Counted from the stretch's first letter, positions 1 to 17,839 are shown. The stretch is DNA of 64,000 bases from Emydura subglobosa (GCA_007922225.1 ML679972.1:37167941-37231940), one strand, 5' to 3'. The notes: a model not told the origin generated them from the sequence alone. A program made the numbers and translations.

Positions 1-269
1 CACCTCTTCCCCCAAGGACCCTGTCAGTCACTTCTCCCCCCCCCCCTTGCTTGCTTTGCTCCCTCCCATCCTTCCCTCCCCCGTTGCTTGCTGGATTGTC
101 CCCACCTCTCTCCCCCCACCCCCACCCAGCTGGGCTCCCTCTGCACCGGGGATGGGAGCTGCTGCAGCCTGACAAGGAGCCTGCCTGCAGGTAGGAGGTG
201 GCCCCAGTTGAGCAGGGCCTGGGGCGGGTTAATGACCCAGCACCTTCCCCTGCCCCCACACTTTTAGTT

Positions 270-1060
270 TCCGATCAGTACATCTAACTGGACACTGCCA
301 GGTCCCCTTTTCAACCAGCCTTTCAGGTCAAAAACTGGGCACCTGGCAATTCTAAATGGCATCTGGACACAAAAGCCAAAAACCAGACTGTCCGGGTAGA
401 ACCCAGATGGGTGGCAACCCTAGGATCAAGGAATTTTTCTCGCCCTGCTGGATGTTGCAGGCAGCTCACAGTTCTCAATACACAGGCTGTATTTCCTTCT
501 CAGCCTGGGACCAGTCTCCTCACTTCAAAATCTTTGTCTTCCCAGCGTTCTTGTTGCTTTCAGCATAGGTGGGGGAGGACAGAGGTCGTCTCATGATGCC
601 ACTGTCCCTTATTTTATACTCTCCGTTCATGTCCGAGGGAAGATACTGGCCCAGATATGCCCTGGTGGGCCTTGCTGAGTCACAGAATTGAGCAATCCCC
701 ATTGTGTGGTGCTTGCACTACTGTCTCTTATTGAATTATAAATCTCTTGTTTACAATTCCCCTGCCTTGGTATGGGTCATCGCCTTTGTTGCCACTGGAG
801 AGCCAGCAGGGGGCGTCTCCCAGACTCATGACATATTTCAATAACAACCATATAGCAAAATCGCACAACTTCATAAACAATGAGACATGTCTTTTGACAG
901 AACCGTGAGTTTCAGCAGATCATGACCTTTTGTATGGTACCGTACAAGGCATGCTTTGTAGGCAAAATCACAACCGCATGCCCGTGATGAATGTGGAATT
1001 TGCAGGGTGATGTTTTGAGGTACAGTGTATCACTGGGGGTGACCAGAGCTATCCCATCTC
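270..1060. repeat. Diverged LTR-like repeat, unclassified
   Basis: This AT-richer block is unlike the GC-rich flanks and has no coding frame. Its texture (a CATAAACAATGAGACATGTC stretch near 870, then a GGTACCGTACAAGG stretch near 937) resembles old LTR or ERV fragments common in turtle genomes. I see no clear TG...CA ends or target duplication. The assignment rests on texture and is weak. Confidence 0.3.
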
Positions 1061-1269
1061 AGCTTGGCAGGGAGCAATCCCCACCCTTGGTCCCAGACTG
1101 AGAAATGACTCCACAGACCCCCTGAGTCATTTGCCCATGTAAGTAACACGCACCTGAAAAGGAGGGGGGGAAATTCCCTGCAACATACCTTTTCCCTGAC
1201 TGCCTGCCTAGCTGTTGTTGTTTATTATGTGAATTATGGTAGTGCCTTGAAATCCCAGACACAGACAAG

Positions 1270-1625
1270 GAACCCATTGTGCTAGGGCTGTACGTTTTTA
1301 TTGCTGTTAGGTGTAATACAGTAGCTCTTAGGCACCCCAGTTGTGGATCAGGACCCTATTGTGCCAGGTGTTGTACATGTTATTGCTATTAGGTGTATTA
1401 TGGTATTACCTAGATGCTCTAATCATGGAGCAGGACCCCACTGTGCTCACTGCTGTACATTTCTTTTGCTATTAGGTGTATTATGGTAATGCCTAGGAGC
1501 CCCCAATCATGGCCCTGGAGCCAATGGTGCAGATGCTGTACAGTTGTGTTGCTATCAGGAATATTACGGTAGCTGCTGGGAGCCCTACTCTTGGACCATG
1601 ATTCTGTGGTGCTAGGCGCTGTACA
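1270..1625 (-). repeat. Tandem array of SINE 3'-tail units (about 80 bp x 4)
   Basis: Read on the minus strand, four diverged units each carry a CTAGCACAATGGGG-like core followed by a TAATACACCTAATAG-like stretch. The cores recur near 1347, 1427, 1511 and 1594, giving a period of about 80-84 bp. The same unit appears singly after SINE bodies elsewhere in the window and in tandem at 16.5, 26.4 and 30.4 kb. It lies in the intron before the last CLIP3 exon. Confidence 0.7.
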
Positions 1626-1755
1626 AACACAGAACAGAAAGACAGTCCCTACCTCAAACAGCTGACACGCTTCCTTCTCATTTCCTCTCCCCTTGCTGCC
1701 AGTTTCCTGCTCCAAGCTGCCAGGCGAGCGCTTTCCTCTGTCTCATCTCTTTCAG

Positions 1756-1810
1756 ATTACTCTTCTGCTGCTGGTTCCCCTGGATGCTGCGTGCGGAGAT
1801 GCAGTCCTAA
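1756..1810 (+). CDS. CLIP3: CLIP3 (CLIPR-59), last coding exon
   Basis: After a good acceptor (CTCTTTCAG, ending at 1755) the exon encodes a C-terminus reading LLFCCWFPWMLRAEMQS and then TAA (1808-1810). I recognise this as the C-terminal tail of CLIP3, a CAP-Gly-domain linker protein of the trans-Golgi network and plasma membrane that acts in membrane traffic and Akt/GLUT4 signalling. The adjacent cysteines are the palmitoylated pair that, with the hydrophobic residues, anchors the protein. The first base completes a codon begun in the previous exon (phase 2). No ankyrin or CAP-Gly exon is visible upstream, so the rest of the gene lies left of the window or in exons I could not find. Position upstream of ALKBH6 on the same strand fits human synteny. 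Identity is strong; the penultimate exon is not located. Confidence 0.88.
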
Positions 1811-2930
1811 GGCCTCTGTGTTCTCCTCTCCTGTCCTCGCTCTGTCCTCCGCTCTCCAACTAACCGAATCAAAGACTGCTCCCCCTGTTGGGCTCTCATC
1901 TCTCCCCCGGTCGCAGTTCTAGTGAACCCCAGTGCCTTGGTACCATTGAACGTCGCCCTCTCCCCCCCCGTAGTCCGCGAGAAAGGCTGCACTAACCCCC
2001 CACGCGTATGCACCCCCACCCCGGGTAGACGTGACATGGGCTCCCCTCTGATTTCTCCCCCCCGCCCTCCTCCGGGGCGCAGTGGCAACAACACCAAGCG
2101 TCTTTGGCACAGCTTTCCCTCTGCGTTTTGATTGCTCGGAGCCTGACGCTCGGGGTAAGACTGATCCAGCATCGCCTGAATCTGGCCCTGTGTTGCTTCC
2201 CAATGAAACTTAATCTAACCTGGCCTCTCTCTGCATCTCTGTAGCATGTGGGGCAGCGTGGACAGGGTCAGGTTATAACATTCCGAGCGTGGAAGCAATG
2301 CCCCATCTCATGCCGCCTTTTTGTCTGGGGATCGTAGTGCTCGCCATCCAGGATCAAGGCTGTTAGATTGCTCGGTTCCTTCCAGGGAGGAGATCTGGCT
2401 AATAGAAACAGGTCTTGAGTTAGGCCTTAAAGAGCAGTGAGATTTGGGAAGACGCACCAGTGCATGCTCCCTTCTGAGAAAGCCCCTGTCCCCCGAGCAT
2501 TCACTCTGCCGCGCCCCGTTTGCAGTCACCATGGAGGAAATCAGTGCATGAGTGTAATTCTAAGGTAGATTAGCCCTTATTCAGAATCCTAAAACACAAT
2601 CACTCAAAGGACCAACTGGCATCCTTTGGGTTCAAAGGTTGGAGCAGGTTGTCCCCGATACATTCAGAGGGAATTTAACGGGTTAGGGTCTCTTAACACA
2701 GCGGGTTGCCTGGTGTGTCTCCGTTCTTCTTTCATTCTCATTGATTCGCTGCCTTCTGTGCGATCACTCTTTATCTGCAGGCAAACCCACTGGGCTTTTT
2801 TCCTTTCAAGCTGTTTAGGAAAAAAAAAAAAGTATATTTTTGAAAGAAATTACCCTTAATAACTATTTTAAAAGAAAAATTAGCCGTGGAAGAACGGGAG
2901 ATGGCTTGTTGATGTCCCCCCTAAACTGAA

Positions 2931-3430
2931 GGTCTTGTCTAAACACAAAAGTTATCCCAGTTAAAGCAGTACAGCCTCCCTAGTGAAGTTATACTGGTAT
3001 GAATACGCTTATACCAGTATAGCACGCAGGAAGGGGAAGTAGCTATACCAGCTACAAGGCACCTTTACCCTGGTATAACTAAACCTACACAGGGGTTGTA
3101 TCGGTGTAACGGTATCAGTAAAAAAAAACAAAAAACAAATCACACCTAACCCACTTGGTTGTACCAGGGCAAAATCTGTGTGTTGAACTGGTGTAAGGGG
3201 TGCCTAATTACTAACTCTCTCCTTTGACAGCCCTTCTCTTGGTAAATAGAACTTACCACTAGGTGTACACAGCTTTTATCCAGTACAGTCATGCGGTTTG
3301 GAGGTGTGGATGCCGTCCTACCAGGATAAAGGTGTCTCGTACTGGGATAGTTTATTCCCCTTCCCATATGGGAATAGCTACCCTGGTATAAGCACTCTGA
3401 TCCTGGTATAAGAGTGTCCACACGAGAGGG
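2931..3430. mobile_element. Non-autonomous DNA-transposon-like repeat
   Basis: The block is dense in both orientations of a GGTATAACT / AGTTATACC-type word (TTATACTGGTAT, CCTGGTATAACT, CCTGGTATAAGAGTG), with an outer left end reading GTCTAAACACAAAAGTTATC and an outer right end reading GGTATAAGAGTGTCCACAC. Such ends are typical of hAT-like miniature elements in sauropsids. The ends match each other only loosely and no target duplication was found, so the boundaries are approximate. Confidence 0.45.
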
Positions 3431-3884
3431 GAGTTGTATTGCATTAGCTGGTCCAGTTTGGTGAAAGGGGTGTTTGTAGGTAGGCTAAGTCTCGGGATTG
3501 CTGGAAAGCCGGAGGTGTTTGGGATGTTGTCGACAGCCTCTGAGCATCTGTTGGGTTAGAGGCTGCTTTTGAGAATGTCGTCGTGCTCCCTGTCTGAGTC
3601 GCTGAGCTCTGCTCTTGTTGGAGGAGAGGTATTATACGTATAATTGGGAGGGGACTACTAGAAACCAGGAACAGCTGCATAGAATTTATCCCTCCATCTC
3701 CCTCTGTCCTTGGATCCCTCCATCCATCCTTTCCCTCTGTTCTTTGATCTATCCATTCATCCTTAACCCTCCTTCCCTCCCTCCTCCACCACTGCTGCCA
3801 TGTCCCCTAATGTCACAAACTAGGCAAGCGGGAGAAAATGACTGCGAACCTGCTTTCCCTGGGGTGTCCCGTTAGTAAGCAGAG

Positions 3885-4225
3885 GCAGTCTGGTTCAGTG
3901 GTTAGAATTTGGGAAGCCTGGGTTCTAATCCTGGGACTAGGAAGGGCAAGGGAAAAGGAAGGCCAGATGCCTGGGTTCTGTTCCTGGCATTAGGAAAGGA
4001 GCATCGGGCAAGGGAGGCCAGGACTCCTGGGTTCTGTTCCTGGTATTGGGAAGGAGTATGGCTTTGTTTATAGGAGGGGGACTCCTGGATTTTCTTCCTA
4101 GCTCTGCCACTGACTCCCTATGGGCAAAGTCCCTGTGCCTGTGTGCCATTACAAAATGGGGATGAGGATATTGACCCACCTCACTTGAGAGGTCATGAAG
4201 CTTGCATAATGAAAAGGCTTTGAGA
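3885..4225 (+). repeat. MIR/CORE-like SINE with multiplied head
   Basis: A tRNA-like head (CAGTGGTTAGA box A, GGGTTCTAATCC box B) is followed by two or three more copies of the box-B segment (GCCTGGGTTCTGTTCCTGG, CTCCTGGGTTCTGTTCCTGG). A single SINE body then follows (GCTCTGCCACTGACTC, ACAAAATGGGGATGAGG, AAAAGGCTTTGAGA). Confidence 0.7.
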
Positions 4226-4617
4226 CCGTCAGGGCAGCAGCTCCTCGTGGAAGCACAGAGCATTACCAAGCGGTGAAAAGGAGCCAGGCCCAGTGTACTT
4301 TAAACACCCCCAAATGGAACAGCCGCTTGTGCACCAGGTCAGATTTCTAACCGCCATCTCCACATCCTCCAGCCTTCCTCCACCTCCTTCTGTTGCATTT
4401 TGAGAGAACTGGGAAAAGCCAGGACACCTGGGTTCTATTCCTGACACTGGGAAAGGAGCATTGGGCAAGGGAAGAGGAAGCCAGGGCTGGCCCCTCAAGC
4501 TGCCCACGGCATGCCCCTCCATCCCTATCAGCACTAAACACACCATAGCTTCATCCTCTTAGCTTCCTCTCTAACCCGATGAAAAGACCCACCTCTTCTC
4601 ATTTTCTTTTTACTAGC

Positions 4618-4623
4618 AATAAA
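4618..4623 (+). terminator. CLIP3: Possible alternative CLIP3 poly(A) signal
   Basis: An AATAAA hexamer begins an A run here, upstream of the better-placed signal at 5027. It could give a shorter 3' end, but an A-rich run can produce the hexamer by chance. Confidence 0.3.
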
Positions 4624-5026
4624 AAAACCTGCAATTGCTCAGCTTTGCCCTGGTCACTAGGGGGTATCTTGGGCCTTCCCCCATTTAATCCAGACCTCGA
4701 GTCACCCCAGCCGGGCCTGCATTTCCAATGCTAACCATCGTTGGGTACCACGGTCAAAATGCTGACTTTGCCCCACTCCGGCTGAGAGGGTCCGCGCCAT
4801 CGCCTCCGTGTTTGTATAATAGAAATCATGTCGGATGGAGTTTCTTTAACACTATTTTTAAAATTTGTAACCATTCTCCTTGTAAATTATTTAGCGAGTG
4901 GCTTGTTACTCCCGCCAGTGATCTCGCCGTTAACTTTGCATGCCTCGTTCCTTTTCCCTTCCATCCAGGATCTCTGGAAAACTCCGCATGAAAAGAAATC
5001 AATATGCCTCTTGCTTATCTGTCATT

Positions 5027-5032
5027 AATAAA
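5027..5032 (+). terminator. CLIP3: CLIP3 poly(A) signal
   Basis: A canonical AATAAA lies in unique sequence and is followed within 10-35 bp by a GT-rich stretch (GAGTGTTTCTATGTGCACTG), the usual arrangement of a vertebrate cleavage site. It lies about 3.2 kb after the CLIP3 stop and about 1.1 kb before the ALKBH6 promoter. Confidence 0.7.
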
Positions 5033-5050
5033 GAGTGTTTCTATGTGCAC

Positions 5051-6060
5051 TGTGTAGAAGGCCTCTGGCTTCCACTCCTCTTGGCGCGCCTCTGTCCCCT
5101 CCCCAGCCCATCAGCTCATCTTTGAAAGTAACAGCAGGAGCGGACGAGAGGGAAGGTGGCATCTTGCAGCAGCTGGGGCCTTTAAAACTAAAGCCACGCA
5201 CACCTCTGCAGCGTCCATGGCATCGCCAGCCTCGAGCATTTAAAAATCACAAGTTGGGTCTAAAAAAAAACCCGATTAGCTTAAAAATCATGAACTTTTA
5301 AGAAAACAATAAATGTTGGTGTTTTTCTTTGCCTTGGGAGGCTGAGCTTTTAGAATCATGTTTTTCTCTACAGCCACGAAGGCTAGAAAATTAACTTTAA
5401 AAAAACCCAATGAAATCTGAGATTCTCAGTTGAGGCTTAAAATGCCACCTTCTCGAGTATGGACTTAATAGCTCTTTCCAACCTCCAGCCCTGCCTCCAA
5501 GCCCTTGGGTTGCTCCCGTCCTTCCCATCACAGCCTCTTTGGAAGTGAGGCCTTAACTGCAACTCAATGGCATTTTTCTGTCCATCTGTAACACTGTACC
5601 TTTGGAACGCTGCAGCTGATCGCCATAAGGTTTCAGGGATTGTTCGAGGCACCCGTGAGCAGAATTCCATTAATTTGGGGGGAAGTGGAGGGGACATGGC
5701 GCCCTATTGTCAGTTAGGCACAGCCACAGCTTCAAGCACCTCTGCAGCAGCTGGCTGTGGATCGCAGCTATTCATGCCTTGCAGCACAACTGGCTCTGTC
5801 TATTCCCCTGGTGGAGCTGACACCCTGAATGACTTATCACTCAGGCAGAAAGAAGAGTGATGATGGGGTGGGGAGAGGAGGGAATGGGGGGCGCACACAG
5901 CCCCTGCACACACAGCTGCTGGCATGGGGGAGAATGGGGAATCTTGTTATGGGAGGAGGGAATGGGGGGCACAGAACCCTGGCCAGGGGGATATTGGGAC
6001 CCTAGTATGGGAGGCAGACAAAAATGGGGGTCACACAAGCCCCTGGCATGGATGGGGAGA
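5051..6060. other. CLIP3-ALKBH6 intergenic interval
   Basis: No exon is supported here. The stretch at about 5860-6060 consists of imperfect G-rich repeats (GGGAATGGGGGGC twice, TATGGGAGG twice) leading into the CpG-rich promoter. Short open frames occur but lack splice or start support. Confidence 0.5.
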
Positions 6061-6189
6061 ACAGGCACACAGAGCAGGGCTGACTGCCCAGGAGAAGCTC
6101 CCGGGGAAAGGGGCGGGGACGGCCGGGGGGCTGCGCTGCGGGAGTTGGCCCTGTGCTGCCGCCGTACCCGAGCGGCGGGAGGCCACGGG

Positions 6190-6500
6190 GATGGGCGGGG
6201 CGGGCTGCCTGCAGCACAGCGGCCCCTTCCTCCGACCTCCCCCGGCGGCGCTCACCGCCCAAGTGGGCGGGGCTGACACATCTGCGGCTGCTAACGCTAG
6301 AACCCTGGGGCTCTCAAGGCCCGCCTCCGCCCCCAGCCCATTGGCTGCACTCGGCCCCTCCTTTTGCAAGAGCTAAATTCCCCCCTCGCTGATTGGTTCA
6401 GAGGTGGATTCTCATTGGGCGGAGGGGACGTCGATCAAGAGGCACGTCCCGGAAGTGGCTGTGCTGGGTGGTTTCTCGGGGGCGGGGCTGGGGATCAGTT
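6190..6500 (+). promoter_or_regulatory. ALKBH6: CpG-rich ALKBH6 promoter with NF-Y, Sp1 and ETS sites
   Basis: The stretch is CpG rich and holds GGGCGGGGCGGG (6193-6204) and GGGCGGGGC (6265-6273). Three ATTGG (inverted CCAAT) boxes lie at 6340-6344, 6392-6396 and 6414-6418, and a CCGGAAGT ETS site at 6449-6456. There is no TATA box. This is the architecture of a housekeeping promoter with a start near the ETS site. The first ALKBH6 codon is about 1 kb downstream, so a 5' untranslated exon and intron are likely, though I cannot fix their junctions. Confidence 0.7.
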
Positions 6501-6559
6501 AGCACCAAGCGGAGCTTTTCCCATGAGCCTTTGCGAGCCGGGACCTGGGAGCTACCTCA

Positions 6560-6900
6560 GGCCCAGGACGTCTGGGTTCTATGTCTGGGGGGAGGGGGCG
6601 CTAGGACGCCTGGGTTCTATCTCTGGGGGAGGGGAGCTGGGCGCCAGGACGCCTGGGTTCTGTCCCGGGCTGGGGAGAGGGGAGCCAGGACGCCTGGGTT
6701 CCGTTCCCAGCGTGGGGGGAGCGGGGTTCAGAGGTTCGAGCAAGGGGGCTTGGGAGTAAAGGCTCTTGGTTCTGTTCATGGCTCTGCCTCCGTGACCCTT
6801 GGACAAATCACTTCCTCTCTTCCTGCCTCAGTTTCCCTGTATGTAAGGTGGGGTAAACCTGCCCCTAAGCAGAGTGGGGATTGCAAGGGTTGATCCATTC
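6560..6900 (+). repeat. SINE with four box-B head repeats (about 40 bp period)
   Basis: GGACGCCTGGGTTCTAT-type units recur at 6566, 6604, 6647 and 6688 (periods 38-43 bp). They are followed by one SINE body (GCTCTGCCTCCGTGACCC, CTCAGTTTCCCTGTATGTAA). The units are shorter than the roughly 70-bp head repeats elsewhere because the box-A half is missing. The array starts about 110 bp downstream of the promoter ETS site. Confidence 0.75.
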
Positions 6901-6928
6901 ACGCTTCTAAACCCCACTGTGCTGTAGA

Positions 6929-7239
6929 TCAATGGTTCTCAACCTTTCCAGGGTCACTGTACTGCTTTCAGGGGTCTGAAACCTGAGCCCTGCCTCCTGG
7001 GGCTGAAGTGTATAACTTAGCTTCGTGGGGCTCCCTGTGGTGTGGGGCCCCAAGCATTGGCCCTGCTTGCCATCCCCAATGCTGACCCTGCACTTGCAAT
7101 ACCCTTAAAGCTGTCCTGGGACCCCCCACCAGGGGTCATGACCCTCAGATTGAAGGACACTGATCCAGATGAGTTGATGTAACCCTGGAAGACCTCTGCA
7201 TACCCTCAGGGGAACGTGTACCCCTGGTTGAGAAACACT
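6929..7239. mobile_element. hAT-type MITE with 8-bp target duplication
   Basis: The ends are inverted (left TCAATGGTTCTCAACC, right GGTTGAGAAACACT), the terminal style of hAT/Charlie elements. Identical 8-bp flanks GCTGTAGA occur at 6921-6928 and 7240-7247, the target-site duplication length of hAT transposases. At 311 bp with no coding frame it is a non-autonomous element. It lies between the promoter and the first coding exon of ALKBH6. Confidence 0.85.
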
Positions 7240-7429
7240 GCTGTAGAGTGCCAAGCGTTCCTGTTGGTGCTTTCCCTGTGGCTTGGAGACCTGATGGTCT
7301 TACTCCTGTTTGCAGCCTGCACTGTGCTAGTTCAGCAGTGCTCTGCTTCCTTTACCTGCATCTGCAACAGTTACGGGAGTGGGACCCAGAAGACTGGACC
7401 TTCCAGTCATCGCAAGCCCCTTTTTTGAA

Positions 7430-14196
<6,767 letters not shown>

Positions 14197-14429
14197 GGGA
14201 AGGCGTTTGCTTCCCTCCCTCCCGCCTGGGCTCTTAGCTGAGAACCATGCTGTGAAATGCGCCATTAACGAGGGGGCAGGGAGAGCCAGAAATCGAAGGC
14301 TGCAGAGAAGCCATCCTGCTGTGCATTGGGAGGATGGCAAGAGCCAGCACTGCGAGCATCCCACCTGCACGAGGAGAGAAGAGAATCAGCTTCTAGGCTC
14401 GTCTGTACAAAGATGCAGAGCTTTGGACA

Positions 14430-14800
14430 GAATGCAGCATGGTCTAGTGGTTAGAGCAGGAGGCTGTGGTGTCAGGACTCCTAGGTTCTATTCCTGGCTG
14501 TGGGAGGGGAGTGAGGTCTAGTGGATAGATGGGGGGTGAGGGGAGGAGATTGGCTGGGAGTCAGGACCCCTGGGATCTGTTTCCAGCTCTGGGAGAGGAG
14601 TTGAGGGTCTAGTGGTTAGAGCAGGGGATACGAGCCTGGAGTCCTGGCTTCCTACTCCCCAGTTTTGCTGCTGCCTCGCCATGTGACTGTAAGAGACTGT
14701 CCCTCCAACTCTCAGTGCCTGGGTGTCCCTAGCTGTGAAATGGCAGAGGGCGGGGGCTGCTATCCATTTGTAAAGCGCCCCAAGCGTCTCCAAAGCACGC
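14430..14800 (+). repeat. SINE with three heads and one body in the ALKBH6 3' UTR
   Basis: GTCTAGTGGTTAGAGC-type and CTCCTAGGTTCTATTCC-type words recur at about 75-85 bp, followed by a body with CTCGCCATGTGACTGTAAG and GTAAAGCGCC. It lies between the ALKBH6 stop and its poly(A) signal. Confidence 0.7.
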
Positions 14801-14858
14801 AGCAGGGTCGCCTGCTCCCCCCATGGTCAAAATCATTCATTTCATGCTGGAAACCTCA

Positions 14859-14864
14859 AATAAA
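14859..14864 (+). terminator. ALKBH6: ALKBH6 poly(A) signal
   Basis: A canonical AATAAA about 660 bp after the stop is followed by AGTTGTGGGTC, a GT-rich element. It is the first AATAAA after the stop. Confidence 0.65.
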
Positions 14865-15339
14865 GGCAGTTGTGGGTCATTCTGCCTTGCTGGTGGCGCC
14901 TCGCTGCTGCTTGAGGGAGCGCTTCTGTTTGTGCTTCCGAACTCTCTTGTGCAGCTGGGCCCATTTCCCCGAGCAGAGATCTCGCTGCCCTGCCTGCTGT
15001 TCACACCGGTGCTCTCTGTATTGCTGGGGTGCATGTTAAACTGTGTGTTTCATGGGGGGGGGGAGGGCTGGCTGTTAACTGCTGCCTCTGCGGGCTTGTT
15101 ATTCTGCCTCCTGTTAGTCCTAAGCTGCCACGGAGCTTGGGCTGACGTGGGAACGGGAGTTTGGAGCAGCCCGTGGTCAGCAGTGGGTTGGAGCACCTCC
15201 AAATGAACGGGAGGTGGGTAGCTGGGGTGCAGTGGGGAATCCAGCATGGAAGCCAGGCATACCAGGCACTGGCATCTAGGGCAATCAATGACTTGGGGCT
15301 AATGGTGTTTGGATGATTTTGAGCTTCGCGCGCAGTCTT

Positions 15340-15660
15340 GGGAACGAGGACTCATGGGTTCTATTCCTGAGTCTGGGAGGGGAGTGGGGTCTAGTGGTTA
15401 GAGCAGGGAGGACTGGGAGCCAAAATCCCTGGGCTTTATTATCCTGGGGCTGAGAAGAGAGTGTGGTTTTGTGTTCAAAGCAAGCAGCTGGGAGTCAGGA
15501 TGCCTGGGTTCTAGGCCTGTCCCCGCCACTGACTCACTCTTGAGCTTTGGGCAAATCACGGCTTTGCTGTGTGCCTCTGTTTTCCCATCAGTACAATGGG
15601 GAGAAGATTGTACGTCAGCCTCTCGGAGGGTCAGGAGGCTTAATTCACAAATGTAGGTGA
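15340..15660 (+). repeat. SINE with multiple heads and one body
   Basis: Head words GACTCATGGGTTCTATTCC, GTCTAGTGGTTAGAGCAGGG and GGATGCCTGGGTTCTAGGCC are followed by a body with CGCCACTGACTCACTC, GGGCAAATCACGGCTT and CAGTACAATGGGGAG. Confidence 0.7.
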
Positions 15661-16099
15661 TGGGCTGGGAGATCCCCTGTGGCAAGTGCTGCAGAAATGC
15701 ACAGCACTGCGGTCACCAGCTCTGCGAGTCACATATGGAAGAGCCACAGCCCAGCCGGCATAAATGGGCCGTAGCTCCACTGGAGCCAATACTGACTTCC
15801 ACACGCTGGGAAGTGACCCATTACATTAATCAGACTTTAGCAGCTTCCAAGGTGAGTGGCTCAGATCCAGTTTCAGCCTGACTGGGCACCTGGTCTCTCG
15901 GCTCTCCTGCTTTCCGGCTGGTGCTTGGGCATGAAGGACGTCAGGTGATGCTGCAGCATGCTGCTCACCGTGGGACAAATGCAGCGCCTTGTGGATGGCT
16001 GCAGCTGCCTCTCCTCTTGGCTCATTGCAGTAAGAACAGATGATAGCAGGGCTCGAAGAAACAGTGAAGGGGTCTCCTCGAGTGTGAACGCCCAAGCAG

Positions 16100-16350
16100 G
16101 AAGGATGGCTGGCTCAGGGGCCAGAGCTCTAGCCTTGGGCTTGACAGACCTGTGTTCAACTCCTAGTTCTACCACTGCCTTCCTCTGTGACCTGGGCCAA
16201 GTCACTGAGCTGCTCTGTGTCTCAGTTTCCCCATCTGCCCACTGGCTGGTAATGTCACTGCTGTACCTCACGGAGGGGTTGTAAGACCTCAGCTCCCCCA
16301 GTGGTGGGTGCCTGAGAAGTATTACAGCTCGCTAGCCTTTTGTGGGCCTC
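16100..16350 (+). repeat. MIR/CORE-like SINE
   Basis: A diverged head (GGCTCAGGGGCCAGAGCTCT, GTGTTCAACTCC) is followed by the core (GTGACCTGGGCCAAGTCACT, TCAGTTTCCCCATCTGCC). Confidence 0.7.
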
Positions 16351-16519
16351 AGCTCCTTTCCTAGCCATGTAGTTTCAATCCTCTTGGTCTCCTTCTCTTG
16401 GGTGAAATGGGGCAGAGGGAAAGGTTGATGTGCTTAATTCCTTATTGGTCTCTCAGGGGCCGTATTCTAGCTCAGGGATTCATGAGTGTGACGGGAAATT
16501 GCTCAGTTCTCACAGCCTG

Positions 16520-16720
16520 TGCCAGGAGGGACTGTCTCTCTTTGTTCTGTGTTTTGTGCAGCACCTGGCACAATGGGGCCTTGTCCATGACTGGGACTCC
16601 CAGCCACTGCCATAATACACTTAATAGCAATAAAAATGTACAGTGCCTGGCACAAAGGGGTCCTGGTGTGTGAGCAGGGCTCCCAGGTGCTATGATTATG
16701 TAAATAATCCAGTCTGCCCT
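16520..16720 (+). repeat. SINE tail dimer (about 82 bp unit)
   Basis: Two units with GCACCTGGCACAATGGGG and AGTGCCTGGCACAAAGGGG are separated by ATAATACACTTAATAGCAAT. This is the same module as at 26.4 and 30.4 kb. Confidence 0.7.
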
Positions 16721-16774
16721 GCTGCATAGCCCGGGCCAGGGAATCACACCCAGCTGTTCCTGAACCCAGCCCCT

Positions 16775-17090
16775 ATCGGTCGGCTGAACTAGAGAGGATT
16801 GTCTAGCACACCATCCAATCTTGATTTAATGACCGTAGTGATGGAGATTTCTCCCCCATCCCTGGGTCAGTTGTTCCTATGGTTAATTCCCTCTCTGCTT
16901 AAAAATATGCATCTCATTCCCTGTCTGAATTTGTCCAGCTTCCAGCTGCTGGATCTTGGTCAGCCTTTGTCTGCTGATTTATGGAGCCCTCTGCTCACGG
17001 AAATCTGCTGCTGTGTAGGTGTTTATAGACCAGGATCAAGAGGCCTCTTAACATTCCCATGGATAATTACACTCAGGCTGCTCTGTGCAA
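16775..17090 (-). repeat. CR1-like LINE fragment
   Basis: The plus strand reads as the reverse of a CR1 3' region (ATCCAATCTTGATTTAATGAC, TTCCTATGGTTAATTCCCTC, AGACCAGGATCAAGAGGCCT). Frames are broken. Confidence 0.5.
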
Positions 17091-17839
17091 CATAAGTGGC
17101 ACTTAAGGTGGGGAAAACAGCCCCTGAGAATCGCCCCACCCCTGCGGGAGTCCTCCCCACCCTAAGCAGAGCTAGCCTTAGGGCCCAGAGTTCTGGCATA
17201 GGGGGCGGTGCGGGGGCATGGCTGGAGCACACTGCACTTGGCTCATTCTCTGCTCCCCAGGGCTCATGGGGTGTGTAGCATGACTTAGAGCAGCCTTGGG
17301 GTTGCTCTGACTGATGCTGGGGGCTGGGCAAGGCCCAGAAAGTTGGGAGAGCAAAAGAGGCTTAAAGCCACCTCTTTCCCCCATCCCTGCCCCGAGTGCA
17401 GGAACAGGAGAGCTGAGGATCCAACCTGAAGTTATCACAGGGCTGCTGAATTCTGCATGCTCTCCACTAGGTGTTTGCACTGGGCAGGGCCTGCCCCATC
17501 AGCCTGGCTCTTTCCTAACTTGCACATTTCATTAGTCTATGGAGCAACAGCTTGGTTTGTGGGCAAGAAACCGACTCCCCTCCGTCGCTGAAATGCTAGA
17601 GATTGTTTTCCTAATGCAATGGCCAGATTCTCCTGATCTGTGGAAAAAGCCCACCGGGGACTGCAGTGATGGCGACAGAAGTGGGAATAGAACACAGGAA
17701 GTCCTGGCTCCCAGCCCCTCTGTTCAGTCCAGGACTGTGCATGGTTGGCACGTAAACCTACGGTGGGCCCAGAGTATGCTTTAAACTGCTCACTACTGAA
17801 ATAATCCACCTACTCTGGGCCAGTGCGCCTGGCCATGGG

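Larger units (their letters stand above)
1811..5050 (+). other. CLIP3: CLIP3 3' UTR (inferred)
   Basis: From the CLIP3 stop to a poly(A) signal at 5027 there is no coding exon. The interval holds a palindromic DNA-transposon-like block (2931-3430), SINE-derived sequence (3885-4225, 4370-4510) and, at 4700-5050, a unique AT-rich stretch typical of a 3' UTR end. That the whole interval is one transcript is inferred from the order stop, unique sequence, AATAAA and a following GT-rich stretch. Confidence 0.6.

Noticed and set aside
5857..6400. Several frames of 100-150 codons around the ALKBH6 promoter
   Set aside because: CpG-island sequence is open by composition; NF-Y, Sp1 and ETS sites explain the stretch better.
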